64,000 nucleotides of DNA from Ketobacter alkanivorans. Lineage in GTDB: Bacteria; Pseudomonadota; Gammaproteobacteria; Pseudomonadales; Ketobacteraceae. The notes beneath the pieces were generated by a model. The model was not told the origin of the DNA, did not search any database, and was given only the letters and a program-made list of their open reading frames with translations. Shown piece after piece: positions 44,816 through 54,400 of the stretch (within the stretch, counting starts at the first letter, position 1; every line of letters begins with the position of its first letter). The stretch covers positions 1,889,501-1,953,500 of the forward strand of contig NZ_CP022684.1 of NCBI RefSeq assembly GCF_002863865.1, in the 5' to 3' direction. The translations under genes were made by a program, and so were the position numbers.

Positions 44816-46252
44816 ATGCTGGGTGAAGAAAACGTCTGGATTATCGATGATGATAAATCCATTCGCTGGGTTCTAGAAAAAGCCTTGTCCCAAGAGGGCA
44901 TCAACACATCTACTTTTGAATCCGGAGACTCTGCGCTGAGCAAACTGCGCAATACCCAACCGGATGTCATCATTACCGATGTGCGCATGCCAGGCACCGA
45001 CGGGCTGGGGCTGCTTGCCCACATTCAGGACAACTTCCCAAACCTGCCTGTTATCATCATGACCGCCCATTCGGATCTGGATAGCGCAGTTCAGTCATAC
45101 CAGGGTGGCGCGTTTGAATACCTGCCGAAACCCTTTGATCTTGATGATGCAGTATCCCTGGTAAAAAGAGCTGTGACTCACAGCCAGGAACAACAAGCCA
45201 GCAGCGGCGAACCCGTCGTCAACAACAACACCGATATCATTGGCGAAGCGCCTGCCATGCAGGAAGTGTTTCGAGCCATCGGCCGTTTGTCGCACTCCAA
45301 TATCACAGTGCTGATCAACGGCGAATCAGGCACCGGTAAAGAGCTGGTAGCAGGGGCCTTACACCGACACAGTCCTCGCTCCGACAAACCTTTTATCGCC
45401 CTCAACATGGCCGCGATCCCGAAAGACCTGATCGAATCCGAACTGTTCGGGCATGAGAAAGGCGCTTTCACCGGAGCCGCCGCGCAACGGCAGGGCCGCT
45501 TTGAACAGGCCAACGGTGGCACCCTCTTTCTTGATGAAATCGGCGACATGCCGCTGGATGCCCAGACGCGCTTGTTGCGCGTACTGGCCGATGGCACCTT
45601 CTATCGCGTCGGAGGCCACACCTCCGTCAAGGTCGACGTACGCATCATTGCCGCCACCCATCAAAACCTCGAAAACCTGGTAAAGGATGGCAAGTTCCGG
45701 GAAGACTTATTCCACCGACTCAACGTCATCCGTGTTCACCTACCAAAACTGAATGAGCGTCGGGAAGACATCCCGCAACTGGCTGGACATTTTCTGCAGA
45801 AAGCGGCCAAAGAGCTGAATGTCGAAACCAAGATTCTGCTGCCGGAAACAGAAGAGTACATGATGACTCTGGACTGGAAAGGCAACGTAAGACAACTGGA
45901 AAACACCTGCCGTTGGTTGACCGTCATGGCATCCGGCCGTGAAGTACTGGTGGGTGATTTACCTCCCGAACTACAGGAATCCCATGGTTCACAGGATGCA
46001 TCCTCCAATTGGGAGCAGGGCCTGCGCACCTGGGCTGATCAGGCTCTGGCGCGAGGTCAACGCGGATTACTGGATAAAGCGGTACCTGCCTTCGAACGCA
46101 TCATGATTGAAACTGCGCTGAAACACACCGCAGGCCGTCGCCGGGACGCTGCCGAACTGCTGGGCTGGGGACGCAACACCCTGACCCGCAAAATCAAGGA
46201 ACTGGGTATGAATGGAAACGGTTCCGATGAAGATGATGACAGCGACGATTGA
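44816..46252 (+). CDS. ntrC: Nitrogen regulation response regulator NtrC
   Basis: 478 residues. Receiver domain IIDDDKSIRWVL with phospho-acceptor Asp in IITDVRMPG, then the sigma-54 AAA+ domain with Walker A GESGTGKE, the sigma-54 contact loop GAFTGA and Walker B LFLDEIGDM. The C-terminal Fis-type HTH is RRRDAAELLGWGRNTLTRKI. It activates glnA from the sigma-54 promoter at 41185. An acidic tail (SDEDDDSDD) ends the protein. Stop lies 2 bp from the converging response regulator. Confidence 0.97.
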   Translation: MLGEENVWIIDDDKSIRWVLEKALSQEGINTSTFESGDSALSKLRNTQPDVIITDVRMPGTDGLGLLAHIQDNFPNLPVIIMTAHSDLDSAVQSYQGGAFEYLPKPFDLDDAVSLVKRAVTHSQEQQASSGEPVVNNNTDIIGEAPAMQEVFRAIGRLSHSNITVLINGESGTGKELVAGALHRHSPRSDKPFIALNMAAIPKDLIESELFGHEKGAFTGAAAQRQGRFEQANGGTLFLDEIGDMPLDAQTRLLRVLADGTFYRVGGHTSVKVDVRIIAATHQNLENLVKDGKFREDLFHRLNVIRVHLPKLNERREDIPQLAGHFLQKAAKELNVETKILLPETEEYMMTLDWKGNVRQLENTCRWLTVMASGREVLVGDLPPELQESHGSQDASSNWEQGLRTWADQALARGQRGLLDKAVPAFERIMIETALKHTAGRRRDAAELLGWGRNTLTRKIKELGMNGNGSDEDDDSDD

Positions 46253-46254
46253 GT

Positions 46255-47484
46255 CTAAAACAACTCCACATCGCCGGTGATTTCCGTTCCTGTAGTTGCC
46301 CCACCATGGTGGGGCAACTTGCCTTCCTGATCCATCACCTGATCCAGCAGGCTCTGCTGCCGATCCGACAAATGCTCTAACAGGCGACATACCGTCTGAA
46401 ACGCAGCACGGGCGCTCTGTCCACTCTCGATGATGCCATGGGTGGATTGCAAAGCCCCATCCAGAGTACTGATCAAATATTTTTCCTGATCATCCTCCAA
46501 ACCCAACTTAGGAATTCTGGAATCCAATTCTTCGATAGTGCTGCGCAACAACGTCATGACCTCACCCTGAGTGCTTTGCAGATTTTCACCCACCTGAACC
46601 AGAGTATCCCGCACCACACTGAAAGAGTGTGTCAGGTTTCGAGTTTGCTCAACCAGGGCCATTTCCGTATCCAGCGCCTTGATTTTGGCATCCGTAGAGC
46701 CCAGCATTGTCGGCAAAAAATCCTTGTATCTGCCATAGGCCTCTTGATTATCCAGTGGCATATTCTTAACTAAAAGCGCCACTCTGGAGTAATTGATTTG
46801 TGTACGACAACCAAAATCATTAAACCGATTGCCTGAGTCATACAGAGTCTCAATCACTTCTTTCTCCAAAGGAGAAACACTTCCCTTCACATTAAAAAAA
46901 TTCTTCCCGCCCCGAGTACAAAACATAAGCGTACAGTTCAAACCAATTCGGGTAGTAACCTCAAAGAAACGCTGAGCAATAGACTCAAAGTCATCTGCAT
47001 CGTACGTAGCCTCAATAAACTGGATGGCCAAACCCAACTCACTGGAACCGCGCATGGCCATAAACGCAGTTTCTGAAGCGCTCTGGGCACGCTTATTGAG
47101 CTCTTCTCTATCCAGCTTAAACTGGCCCAGCAGCTTAAGCTTGGCCATAAGCTCTTCTGTTTCAAAGGGTTTGACAATGTAATCTGCGGCCCCCATCTCA
47201 TAACCCTGCATACGTTCCCGCAAGCCGCCATGACTGGAAAGAAACAAAATGGGGGTATCATAAGTCAGTGGATTTTGCTTAAGCTTGTCACAGACTTCGT
47301 ATCCATTCATGCCGGGCATTTCCACATCCAGCAATACGAAATCCGGTTTTTCCGATTCGACTTTCTCCAAACCAGCCAAACCGTTCTCGGCGATCACTAC
47401 CTCATATTGATCCGACAAAGCACGGCACACAATATTGCGTACCATTTTATCATCATCAACTACCAATACTTTCGCTGCACTCAC
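46255..47484 (-). CDS. Response regulator with REC domain and uncharacterised helical C-terminal domain
   Basis: About 409 residues from GTG 47484, preceded by GGGGA; a TTG two codons earlier is possible. The receiver domain (about 5-125) has VVDDDKMVRN, FVLLDVEMPGMNG with the phospho-acceptor Asp, and DYIVKPFET. No DNA-binding or GGDEF/EAL domain follows. The central part includes a GAF-like stretch (ESIAQRFFEVTTRIGLNCTLMFCTRG; core FFEVTTRIGLNC), and a long helical region follows with LSDRQQSLLDQVMDQEG. It probably acts by protein contacts, perhaps with a chemotaxis- or adhesion-like partner elsewhere. It converges on ntrC with 2 bp spacing. Confidence 0.75.
   Translation of the reverse strand: MSAAKVLVVDDDKMVRNIVCRALSDQYEVVIAENGLAGLEKVESEKPDFVLLDVEMPGMNGYEVCDKLKQNPLTYDTPILFLSSHGGLRERMQGYEMGAADYIVKPFETEELMAKLKLLGQFKLDREELNKRAQSASETAFMAMRGSSELGLAIQFIEATYDADDFESIAQRFFEVTTRIGLNCTLMFCTRGGKNFFNVKGSVSPLEKEVIETLYDSGNRFNDFGCRTQINYSRVALLVKNMPLDNQEAYGRYKDFLPTMLGSTDAKIKALDTEMALVEQTRNLTHSFSVVRDTLVQVGENLQSTQGEVMTLLRSTIEELDSRIPKLGLEDDQEKYLISTLDGALQSTHGIIESGQSARAAFQTVCRLLEHLSDRQQSLLDQVMDQEGKLPHHGGATTGTEITGDVELF
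46294..46319. repeat. 26-bp perfect palindrome at the 3' end of the response-regulator gene
   Basis: Thirteen base pairs with no spacer (half site AGTTGCCCCACCA) lie inside the coding region, 41 bp after the ntrC stop. It may act as a hairpin ending rightward ntrC transcripts; there is no T-tract. Confidence 0.5.
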
Positions 47485-47613
47485 ACACAATCCCCGTGCG
47501 GAAATTACACAATATCCTGACTATAAGTGTAGATAACTGTCTGGCAGCAACAACGTGAGGGGCGCAATATAATGGCTTAGTCTTAAAAAAGAGGGTTATA
47601 TGCTCTAAGTAAG

Positions 47614-48237
47614 TTAGTCGAAGTACGTACGCAATTCGCCTCGCTCAACAAAATCGAACGCGGCTTGCACATCTTCGGGCAACACTTTCCCCAAAGAAAG
47701 GGGTGGCAAACTGTGTAAAGGGAAAAACTCTGCAGCATGGGTTTCCAGACCAGGGCTAGGCACTTCCGTATCCTGGCACTGACAAATAAAGTGCAGCTTG
47801 TAAAAGTCACGGGGATCGGGTGGGTAATCCCCTCTGGCTTTATGCCGCAGCGCGTAAAGATGGCATGCCTTTACCTTCATGCCTGCCTCCTCCCACACCT
47901 CTTTCTCTACGTTCTCTGCAGGAGAAAGCCCGACATCGGCATACCCACCTGGCATAGCCCAAAGGCCATCTTCTTTTTCTTGTACAAGCAGGATGCGATC
48001 ACCCCTTAATATAGCGCCACGCACTTCAACCTTGGGTGTCACATAACCCGTTTCACCACTGGCGAACAATGTTTCCACCACCGCAATCGGCGCATTCCCC
48101 AACAACGCCAACATCTGATTCGACAAAGATTCGATTTCACTATAACGCTCAAGCTCATACTGGTCGCGGGTAAACTGCTGCCCCGTAACCGCCAGTGCCT
48201 GCAAGCGCTTGGCTATCGCCAACCAAGGGCTTTCCAA
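47614..48237 (-). CDS. Nudix hydrolase with N-terminal Nudix_N-like domain
   Basis: 207 residues. Residues 1-60 form the helical N-terminal extension seen in Nudix proteins of the PF12535 type. The Nudix box begins at GGYADVGLSPAEN (97-109) and ends KEVWEEAGM (113-121). The first Glu of the canonical box is Leu and Arg is Lys, as is common in this subfamily. Members hydrolyse ADP-ribose or other nucleoside diphosphate-linked compounds. Its start abuts the SDR stop at 48238, so the two are co-transcribed. Substrate not determinable. Confidence 0.85.
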   Translation of the reverse strand: MESPWLAIAKRLQALAVTGQQFTRDQYELERYSEIESLSNQMLALLGNAPIAVVETLFASGETGYVTPKVEVRGAILRGDRILLVQEKEDGLWAMPGGYADVGLSPAENVEKEVWEEAGMKVKACHLYALRHKARGDYPPDPRDFYKLHFICQCQDTEVPSPGLETHAAEFFPLHSLPPLSLGKVLPEDVQAAFDFVERGELRTYFD

Positions 48238-48981
48238 CTAGAACGCCTTCGCTATAACACTATCAGGCAACATCGGCATAACCCGCCCCAGTACCGCCCA
48301 GGGCAGCGCCGGTACGATAATGTTGGATGTGCCCTTTACAATACCGCTGACGATATCACGAGCGGCTTTTTCTGCAGTAATCACAAACGGATATTTGTCC
48401 ATGTTAGGGGCAATATCCGTTTTTACAAATCCAGGATGTACAGCAATCACGTCAATTTTATGCTTTCTCAATTCAATGCGCGTGGCATCCAAATAATTAC
48501 TGAACCCAGCTTTCGATGCTGAATACGCAGCGCTGCCAGGAATCCCTTTAAAGGCAGACACCGATGAAATGCCCACCACCTTGCCCCGCCCTTGCTCTCG
48601 AAAAATACGTGCGGCGCCATCCACCGTTGCCATTCCGCCAATAAGGTTTACCTGAATGACCCGCTGATCTTTGCTAAAGTCACCCGCACCGGTTTTATTC
48701 ACGCCGGTGATACCGGCATTGGCAATCACGCAATCCAACGAGCCCAGCAATGCCTTGGCTTGTTCCAACGCAGGGAGAATGGATTCAGTCTGCGCCACAT
48801 CCAACTCGATGCAATAAGACTTAACCTTGGGGTAACGGGTTTTAATATCAGCAGCTAATTCCTCCAATACATCCATGCGCCGGGCCATCAACGCCAGATC
48901 GGCACCACGGCTGGCAAATTCATAAGCGAGTGCTTTTCCTATTCCCGAAGAAGCTCCGGTTATGGCTACAGTCTGGATCAT
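48238..48981 (-). CDS. SDR family oxidoreductase
   Basis: 247 residues from the ATG at 48981, which has GGAG 9 bp upstream and begins just before the Rossmann strand (MIQTVAITGASSGIG). An ATG four codons earlier (48993) lacks a ribosome site. GASSGIG, NAG (ANAGITG), SSV and YSASK motifs are intact, and the C-terminus is hydrophobic (IIVPALPWAVLGRVMPMLP), suggesting membrane association. It is co-transcribed with the Nudix gene; no clear pathway. Confidence 0.85.
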   Translation of the reverse strand: MIQTVAITGASSGIGKALAYEFASRGADLALMARRMDVLEELAADIKTRYPKVKSYCIELDVAQTESILPALEQAKALLGSLDCVIANAGITGVNKTGAGDFSKDQRVIQVNLIGGMATVDGAARIFREQGRGKVVGISSVSAFKGIPGSAAYSASKAGFSNYLDATRIELRKHKIDVIAVHPGFVKTDIAPNMDKYPFVITAEKAARDIVSGIVKGTSNIIVPALPWAVLGRVMPMLPDSVIAKAF

Positions 48982-49076
48982 TGGGTTCTCCATTGTCTAT
49001 TCAGTGTGAGAATTATGCACGATATAACGTCAAAAGCCGATGGCTGCTAAGACCGGCTTGGCATACATGGGCGCAA

Positions 49077-50705
49077 CTATTCGGAAAACGAATCTGCGCC
49101 ATGGTCTGATTGCTGTAGATGAGGCTCATGCATCAAATCATCAATCTGATCGACTCTTTGCAATACCTTCATCATTTGTTGGGCTATTCTGCGATGCCAG
49201 GCCACCCACTGATTTACCAAACTGACATCATGGCTGAACACTTCATGCTCTCGCAACCTTGTAAACACTTCCCGATTAACCCGATCTACTTCCACCAGCA
49301 ACCCATCCAGCTTGACCTGAACCTGTTCCCTGGGTTCCTCCCCTGCAATGCTTTGTATAAAACTGCTGAAGCTGGCCTCAAACGGAGCCAGGATCTCATA
49401 AAACGCTGAATCCACGGGGCGCACTCCAGGCTTCAGGGTAAGCTGATACCACTGCAACGCATTACTCAGGCTCTGGCTGCATTTAATGATTCTACTGAAG
49501 GCATCCGCGTTGATTTGAGCCATAGGCTGACGCAAGGCCTGCACTAAATAAGCATCGAACTTCTCCAACAATTCATATAAGCGATCAATCTGTTCCTGAG
49601 TATCAGAATCCCGCTCCTCTCGCACTATAATGGAAGCAACCAGTTGCGCCAGGTTATCAAGCTCTTTGCTGATGGACTGCAAAGCCAGCGGCGGCATGGT
49701 AATCGTGTTTTTATCAAGAAAGCGCAACCGGAAATGATTGCTCTCTGGTTTTTTGAAGCGTCGAGACAGAAATCGAGTCACCGACGGTTCCAGGGGAATC
49801 ATAATGAGCACCCCGATCAGATTGAACAACGAATGATAAATAGCCAGCCAGAATGCTGCGTTCCCACCCATCAGTTGGCGACTGTAGGCCTCAGCAAACA
49901 CACCGGAGACAAGCGGCAGCAGTAAAAGGGCAACCAGACCTGCCACCAAATTAAAACTGACATGAGACCAGGCCACCCTTTTTGCATTAGCTGTAGCGCC
50001 GATCGTAGTCAGCAACGCCGTCGAGGTCGTACCCACATTGGCACCAATTACCGCAGCCGCACCCAACTCAAGCGGAACCACCTGTGCATTCACCAAAGTG
50101 AGGATCATGGCCATGGATGCACTGGACGACTGCATGATCACTGTGAGCAAAAAGCCCATGCCCAACAGGATCATCACATGAGTAACATCAAAGCTACTCG
50201 GCCCCAGAATCATAAAGCTGTTCTTGTAGGCATCCAGGCTGCCCTGCAACAGATCCAGACCCACAAACAACAGACCGAACCCCAGCAGCGCCCCTCCAAA
50301 CGCCCGCAATTGAACCCCACGGGCCAGCACATGCAAAAATGCCCCAACGCCCACCATCGGCAAGGCGAACAGCTCAACCTTAACCTGAAAACCAATAAGG
50401 GCAACGATCCAGGCGGTCATAGTCGTGCCAACATTGCTGCCAAACACTACCCAAACTGCCTGCCCCATACTCAGCAAGCGCGCATTGACAAAGCCAATAG
50501 TGGCAACCGTTATCACGCTGGAGCTTTGCACCAGCGCGGTCAGCATAAACCCAGAGATGAAACCTCGCCTTTTGGTATTCGTACCGCGATTTAGATACAG
50601 CTCCAGCTTCTCGCCTGCGGACTGCTTCAAGCCATCGGTAAGATGCATCATTCCGATAAGAAACATTCCGATTCCACCCAGCAAGGCACCCAATGCCAGT
50701 AACAT
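49077..50705 (-). CDS. Na/Pi cotransporter family protein with PhoU-like C-terminal domain
   Basis: 542 residues. The N-terminal half has about eight membrane segments in two repeats, each with the signature of NptA-type carriers (ALVQSSSVITVATIGFVNA and VIMQSSSASMAMILTLVNA, both with QSSS). GANVGTT-type motifs (VFGSNVGTT, VIGANVGTT) complete the repeats. The C-terminal 200 residues are a helical PhoU-like domain. The family imports phosphate with Na+ or exports it. It is monocistronic and leftward. Confidence 0.92.
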   Translation of the reverse strand: MLLALGALLGGIGMFLIGMMHLTDGLKQSAGEKLELYLNRGTNTKRRGFISGFMLTALVQSSSVITVATIGFVNARLLSMGQAVWVVFGSNVGTTMTAWIVALIGFQVKVELFALPMVGVGAFLHVLARGVQLRAFGGALLGFGLLFVGLDLLQGSLDAYKNSFMILGPSSFDVTHVMILLGMGFLLTVIMQSSSASMAMILTLVNAQVVPLELGAAAVIGANVGTTSTALLTTIGATANAKRVAWSHVSFNLVAGLVALLLLPLVSGVFAEAYSRQLMGGNAAFWLAIYHSLFNLIGVLIMIPLEPSVTRFLSRRFKKPESNHFRLRFLDKNTITMPPLALQSISKELDNLAQLVASIIVREERDSDTQEQIDRLYELLEKFDAYLVQALRQPMAQINADAFSRIIKCSQSLSNALQWYQLTLKPGVRPVDSAFYEILAPFEASFSSFIQSIAGEEPREQVQVKLDGLLVEVDRVNREVFTRLREHEVFSHDVSLVNQWVAWHRRIAQQMMKVLQRVDQIDDLMHEPHLQQSDHGADSFSE

Positions 50706-50842
50706 GACTTCCCCTTTTATTCACCAACAATAAGCCTTTACATACAAGCTGATTCAGCTCACATTCAGGATCCCTTACCTATGGTATACATGATCCAACG
50801 GGCTGCCAATGCTCGCCATAACAACTATTCGGAGTGACCAAT

Positions 50843-51379
50843 ATGAAATCTATTCTTACACCATCCACACTGTTACTGGCCATGCTGGCCAGCAGCACGG
50901 TTCTAGCGGCTGACCCTTATGTAGGCGGCGGCGTGCTGTTTGTGGAAGTTTCCAACTCGGATATCAACGACGACGCATCCCTTATGGGCATCACCGGGCG
51001 CTTGGGTTCTGCCGTAAACGAGAACATCGCCGGCGAAGTGCGTGTTACCTTGGGTATAGGCGACGATAGCATCGGTTCCGGCATCTTCGAAACAGACGTT
51101 GAACTGAACAGTATGATTGGTGCCTATTTAAAAGCCGGTGTGCCCATGGGGCCCTCCTTTTACCCCTACGCCGTGCTGGGTTTCACTCGTACCGAGCGCG
51201 AGTACTCCAACCCCGTTTTCGGCAACGATTCAGATAGCGACACTGACGTATCCTACGGGCTGGGCGTTGATTTAAGCCTGGATCGCAAGATGAGCCTAAA
51301 TGTGGAATACATGAACTACTATGATAAAGACGGGACTGAGATAAGCGGCTTTTCTATCGGGATAGCATCAAAGATCTGA
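50843..51379 (+). CDS. Small outer-membrane beta-barrel protein
   Basis: 178 residues from ATG 50843, eight bases after GGAG; an in-frame GTG at 50834 overlaps that site. A signal peptide is cleaved near VLAADPYVGGG. The mature part alternates short amphipathic strands (YVGGGVLFVEVSN, ISGFSIGIASKI) as in OmpW/opacity-type eight-strand barrels. It ends in Ile rather than Phe. Function unknown. It converges on mshQ across a hairpin. Confidence 0.75.
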   Translation: MKSILTPSTLLLAMLASSTVLAADPYVGGGVLFVEVSNSDINDDASLMGITGRLGSAVNENIAGEVRVTLGIGDDSIGSGIFETDVELNSMIGAYLKAGVPMGPSFYPYAVLGFTRTEREYSNPVFGNDSDSDTDVSYGLGVDLSLDRKMSLNVEYMNYYDKDGTEISGFSIGIASKI

Positions 51380-51393
51380 TCAGGAAGCCCCAC

Positions 51394-51420
51394 AGGCGGG
51401 GTTAATACACCCCGCCTTGT
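51394..51420. terminator. Hairpin between outer-membrane protein gene and mshQ
   Basis: GGCGGGG (51395-51401) pairs with CCCCGCC (51410-51416) around an 8-base loop, followed by TTGTTAA. Probably terminates the rightward gene and perhaps the MSHA transcript. Confidence 0.6.
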
Positions 51421-54400
51421 TAACGATAGGATTCCCGTAAGAACAAGACTGGCTTGTTATCGGAAAGATCACCAAAGATAGCCTGTCCATATGGGTTCTG
51501 ACGCAAGCCATCCCCATTGTAGTCGTAGCATAGCCAATGCTCACCGCACTCTTCACCGGGCGTGTTATCCGTAGTGTCTGTATCCAGTATCCACGTTAGA
51601 GTGGCGCTGCCGGAATTGGGGTTAGCCGAACCGTCATACCCCGGCGCAGCCAAGCTCACCAGGGAATAGCCTGCTGCCGAACTGACTCCCGCAATCGACG
51701 TTTCACCCGCGTCCAGATTGCCACTGAAGGCCGACAATCCAAAATCAGTATCCGCTACCACAGTGCCCAGGCAGACACCATTATCGGCTGAGTTATTCAC
51801 AAAATTGCCGGTGCTATCCCAGTATTGCAATCGCAACATCATGATCAGGGGTGTCTGAACCGAACCATGGGTGTTATCAATCCATCCACGCCCGTAACGA
51901 AGATTGGTACCTTGAATATCGTCAATCAAATACGCAGCGCAGCCGCCGGACTGATAACAAACATCATCCGTCACGCCTGCACCCAGGGTTTCGGTTACTG
52001 TCAGGTCGGCACTCGATATTGAGTAATCCAACAAGGGATCCCATGGCACATCTCCACTGTCGGGCTGATCATTTAGTTTGTTAATTACAAACTGATGGGC
52101 CGTTGTGCTGAACACGGCGGCACCATCATAAATATCCGCGCCAGTCCACGAGCGAGTAACGCTGCTGCTGTTCTCAGTGAAACATCCAGCCGCTATCCCA
52201 CCAACACCATCCAGACAAGCGGACCCTGTTGCAGGGCTGGCCGAATCCAACTCGATAGTGTGCTGTGGTAAAGGCAGGCTCCAGAATGCGCCGCCGTAAT
52301 TATTGGCAGTGGCGCCCAAAACATTGACTGCGGTTACGGTGATACTGGGTTCGCTCACAAAGCCAAACCCCTGCCCCTGGTAAGTAAAATCGCAGGTCCA
52401 GGGGCTGACATCATCATTACCATCCCGTAACTGTGGCCCATCATCTGATATCAGGAACTGATCAGGATAGAAGCGACCCACATAATCAATAGCACCGGTT
52501 ACGTTGCTGCTGCCCAGATAGCTGCCACTCTGCAACTGTGCATCAAGCTGAATAATACCCACCTCATCAAAGCGCACCGAAGCCGTACCCGCGCCAGAGC
52601 TAAATGCACTGATGGTAGTTGCCCCCGCCAAACCAGGATCAACGACTCCGGCCAACGATGGGCTCGGCAGCAGCAAAGTCGAGCTTAGACTAACGGATTC
52701 CCCTTCGTTACCGAACGCCGGTGTGGCGGCGTTATCGGACAAGTCGGCACCTGCATCCGCGACACCATCATCATCGCTGTCATCCACTCCTTGGTGAACC
52801 ACTGCACGCGCCATTAAGTCAAAGGTTTCGCCTGCTTTAATAAAGGCTGAACCGGCAGCGGAGGTAGCCGCCGGGTTATTGGTAGGTGTGGCCCGTTGTG
52901 TTGTGGCCAGCAGATAAAAAGCAAAAGGCCTTACGGTGTAGTCGGCACTGCTGGCGTTGATCGTAATGGGCTGGTTATTGATATCCAACACCAAGCCGGA
53001 GCTGTCATCTGTCAGATTAAGAGCATACTGACCCACATCGCTGGTTAGCAATTGAGTGCTAGCAAGCCCCTGCACGAAATTGAGCGTTAAATTATCGGCA
53101 CCCGGTGTGGCCGAAGGCAAACTCACACCCGTCACCTCTGGTGCCACGCCTCCGGCATCGTTGGCGCTACGAGTAATCCACGCCTTCAGGTCAATATCAC
53201 CCTGGTATTCTTCAAATCGCCCACAACTACCCGAAACCGGATCCAATCTTAACATCTCAACTTCAAGGGCATGATTTCTGCCCGCAATAAAATCGTTTCC
53301 GAGAGTATCGGTTACGTTAATTTGCAGAGCATTCTCATTAAAGGCAATCACAGAGGAAACACCTGTCGCTGTGCCACCGCTCTCAGTTGCCGTAACCGTC
53401 AGCTCATCGGCATGAGTGTTGCTGAGATTCAGCACTACCTGACCATTGTCACCTGCTGCAAAGCTGTATTGCACGGCGCCATCATCATTACTGTCTGTAG
53501 AGGGAATCAGTGTGCCAAAACCACTACTGGACCAATTGCCATGATTGCTGCTGGTGCTAATATCTACCGGGCCGGTGAAACCAGTATAAGTGGTGCCATC
53601 TGCCGCCAATGCACGAATGGTGACTTCTGTGGGCGCACACACACTGGCTGTGGCTGCCGCCGTAACTTCAAACCCGTCCAATATGGAGGCGCAGGGATTG
53701 GTGGCATTCATATCCGCCAATACCTCGGCGCCGCTCAGTGAGCGGTCATACAGTTTCACCTCATCAATTAAACCGCGCCAGCGTCTTCCGGTGATTCCCT
53801 GATCCGCCCCGATTTCCATAGGGTCACTATTGGTAACCAGGGTCTCACCACTGTAGGTTCGAAACGCCACCTCAGCACCATCCAAGTAGATGCTCTGTCG
53901 AGTTTGAGAATACACAATTGCTACGTGATGCCAATTGCCTAACGTTATGCGGGATGCGCCTGAATCGAATGACCTGGTTGTGGTACCGCTGCGAGTGCTT
54001 TGCCACCACCAGAATATTTGTCCACTGTTATTAATGTGAAATTCGTAGTTCTCATCTTTGGAGAAAATCGACTTGAGATTATCAGGCCCGTAGGCGTCCA
54101 AACGAATCCAAGCCGTAATAGCCAGCTCATTGGTTAGATCCAGCAACGGATTGTCGTTGACTCGAATTAAGTTACTGCCATCAAGCTGCGCGCCATTACA
54201 CACTTGAGCAGGCACCGATTGTGGATTATTGACGCCAGTACCATGCAACCGGTTGTAGGAGGAATCCAAGACCTCCCCCACCGTTCCATTCCAGGTTGGG
54301 CCTTCAAGCTTGTAGTAAGCAACCAGCCCCGTACTGCTGGCAAATGAATCCACACAGGTATAGAGATTGGCATTGGGAACATCGACGAAAGATCCTCCAC

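Noticed and set aside
49962..50594. 210-codon open frame antisense to the Na/Pi cotransporter
   Set aside because: His/Gln/Thr-rich translation of a membrane gene read backwards.
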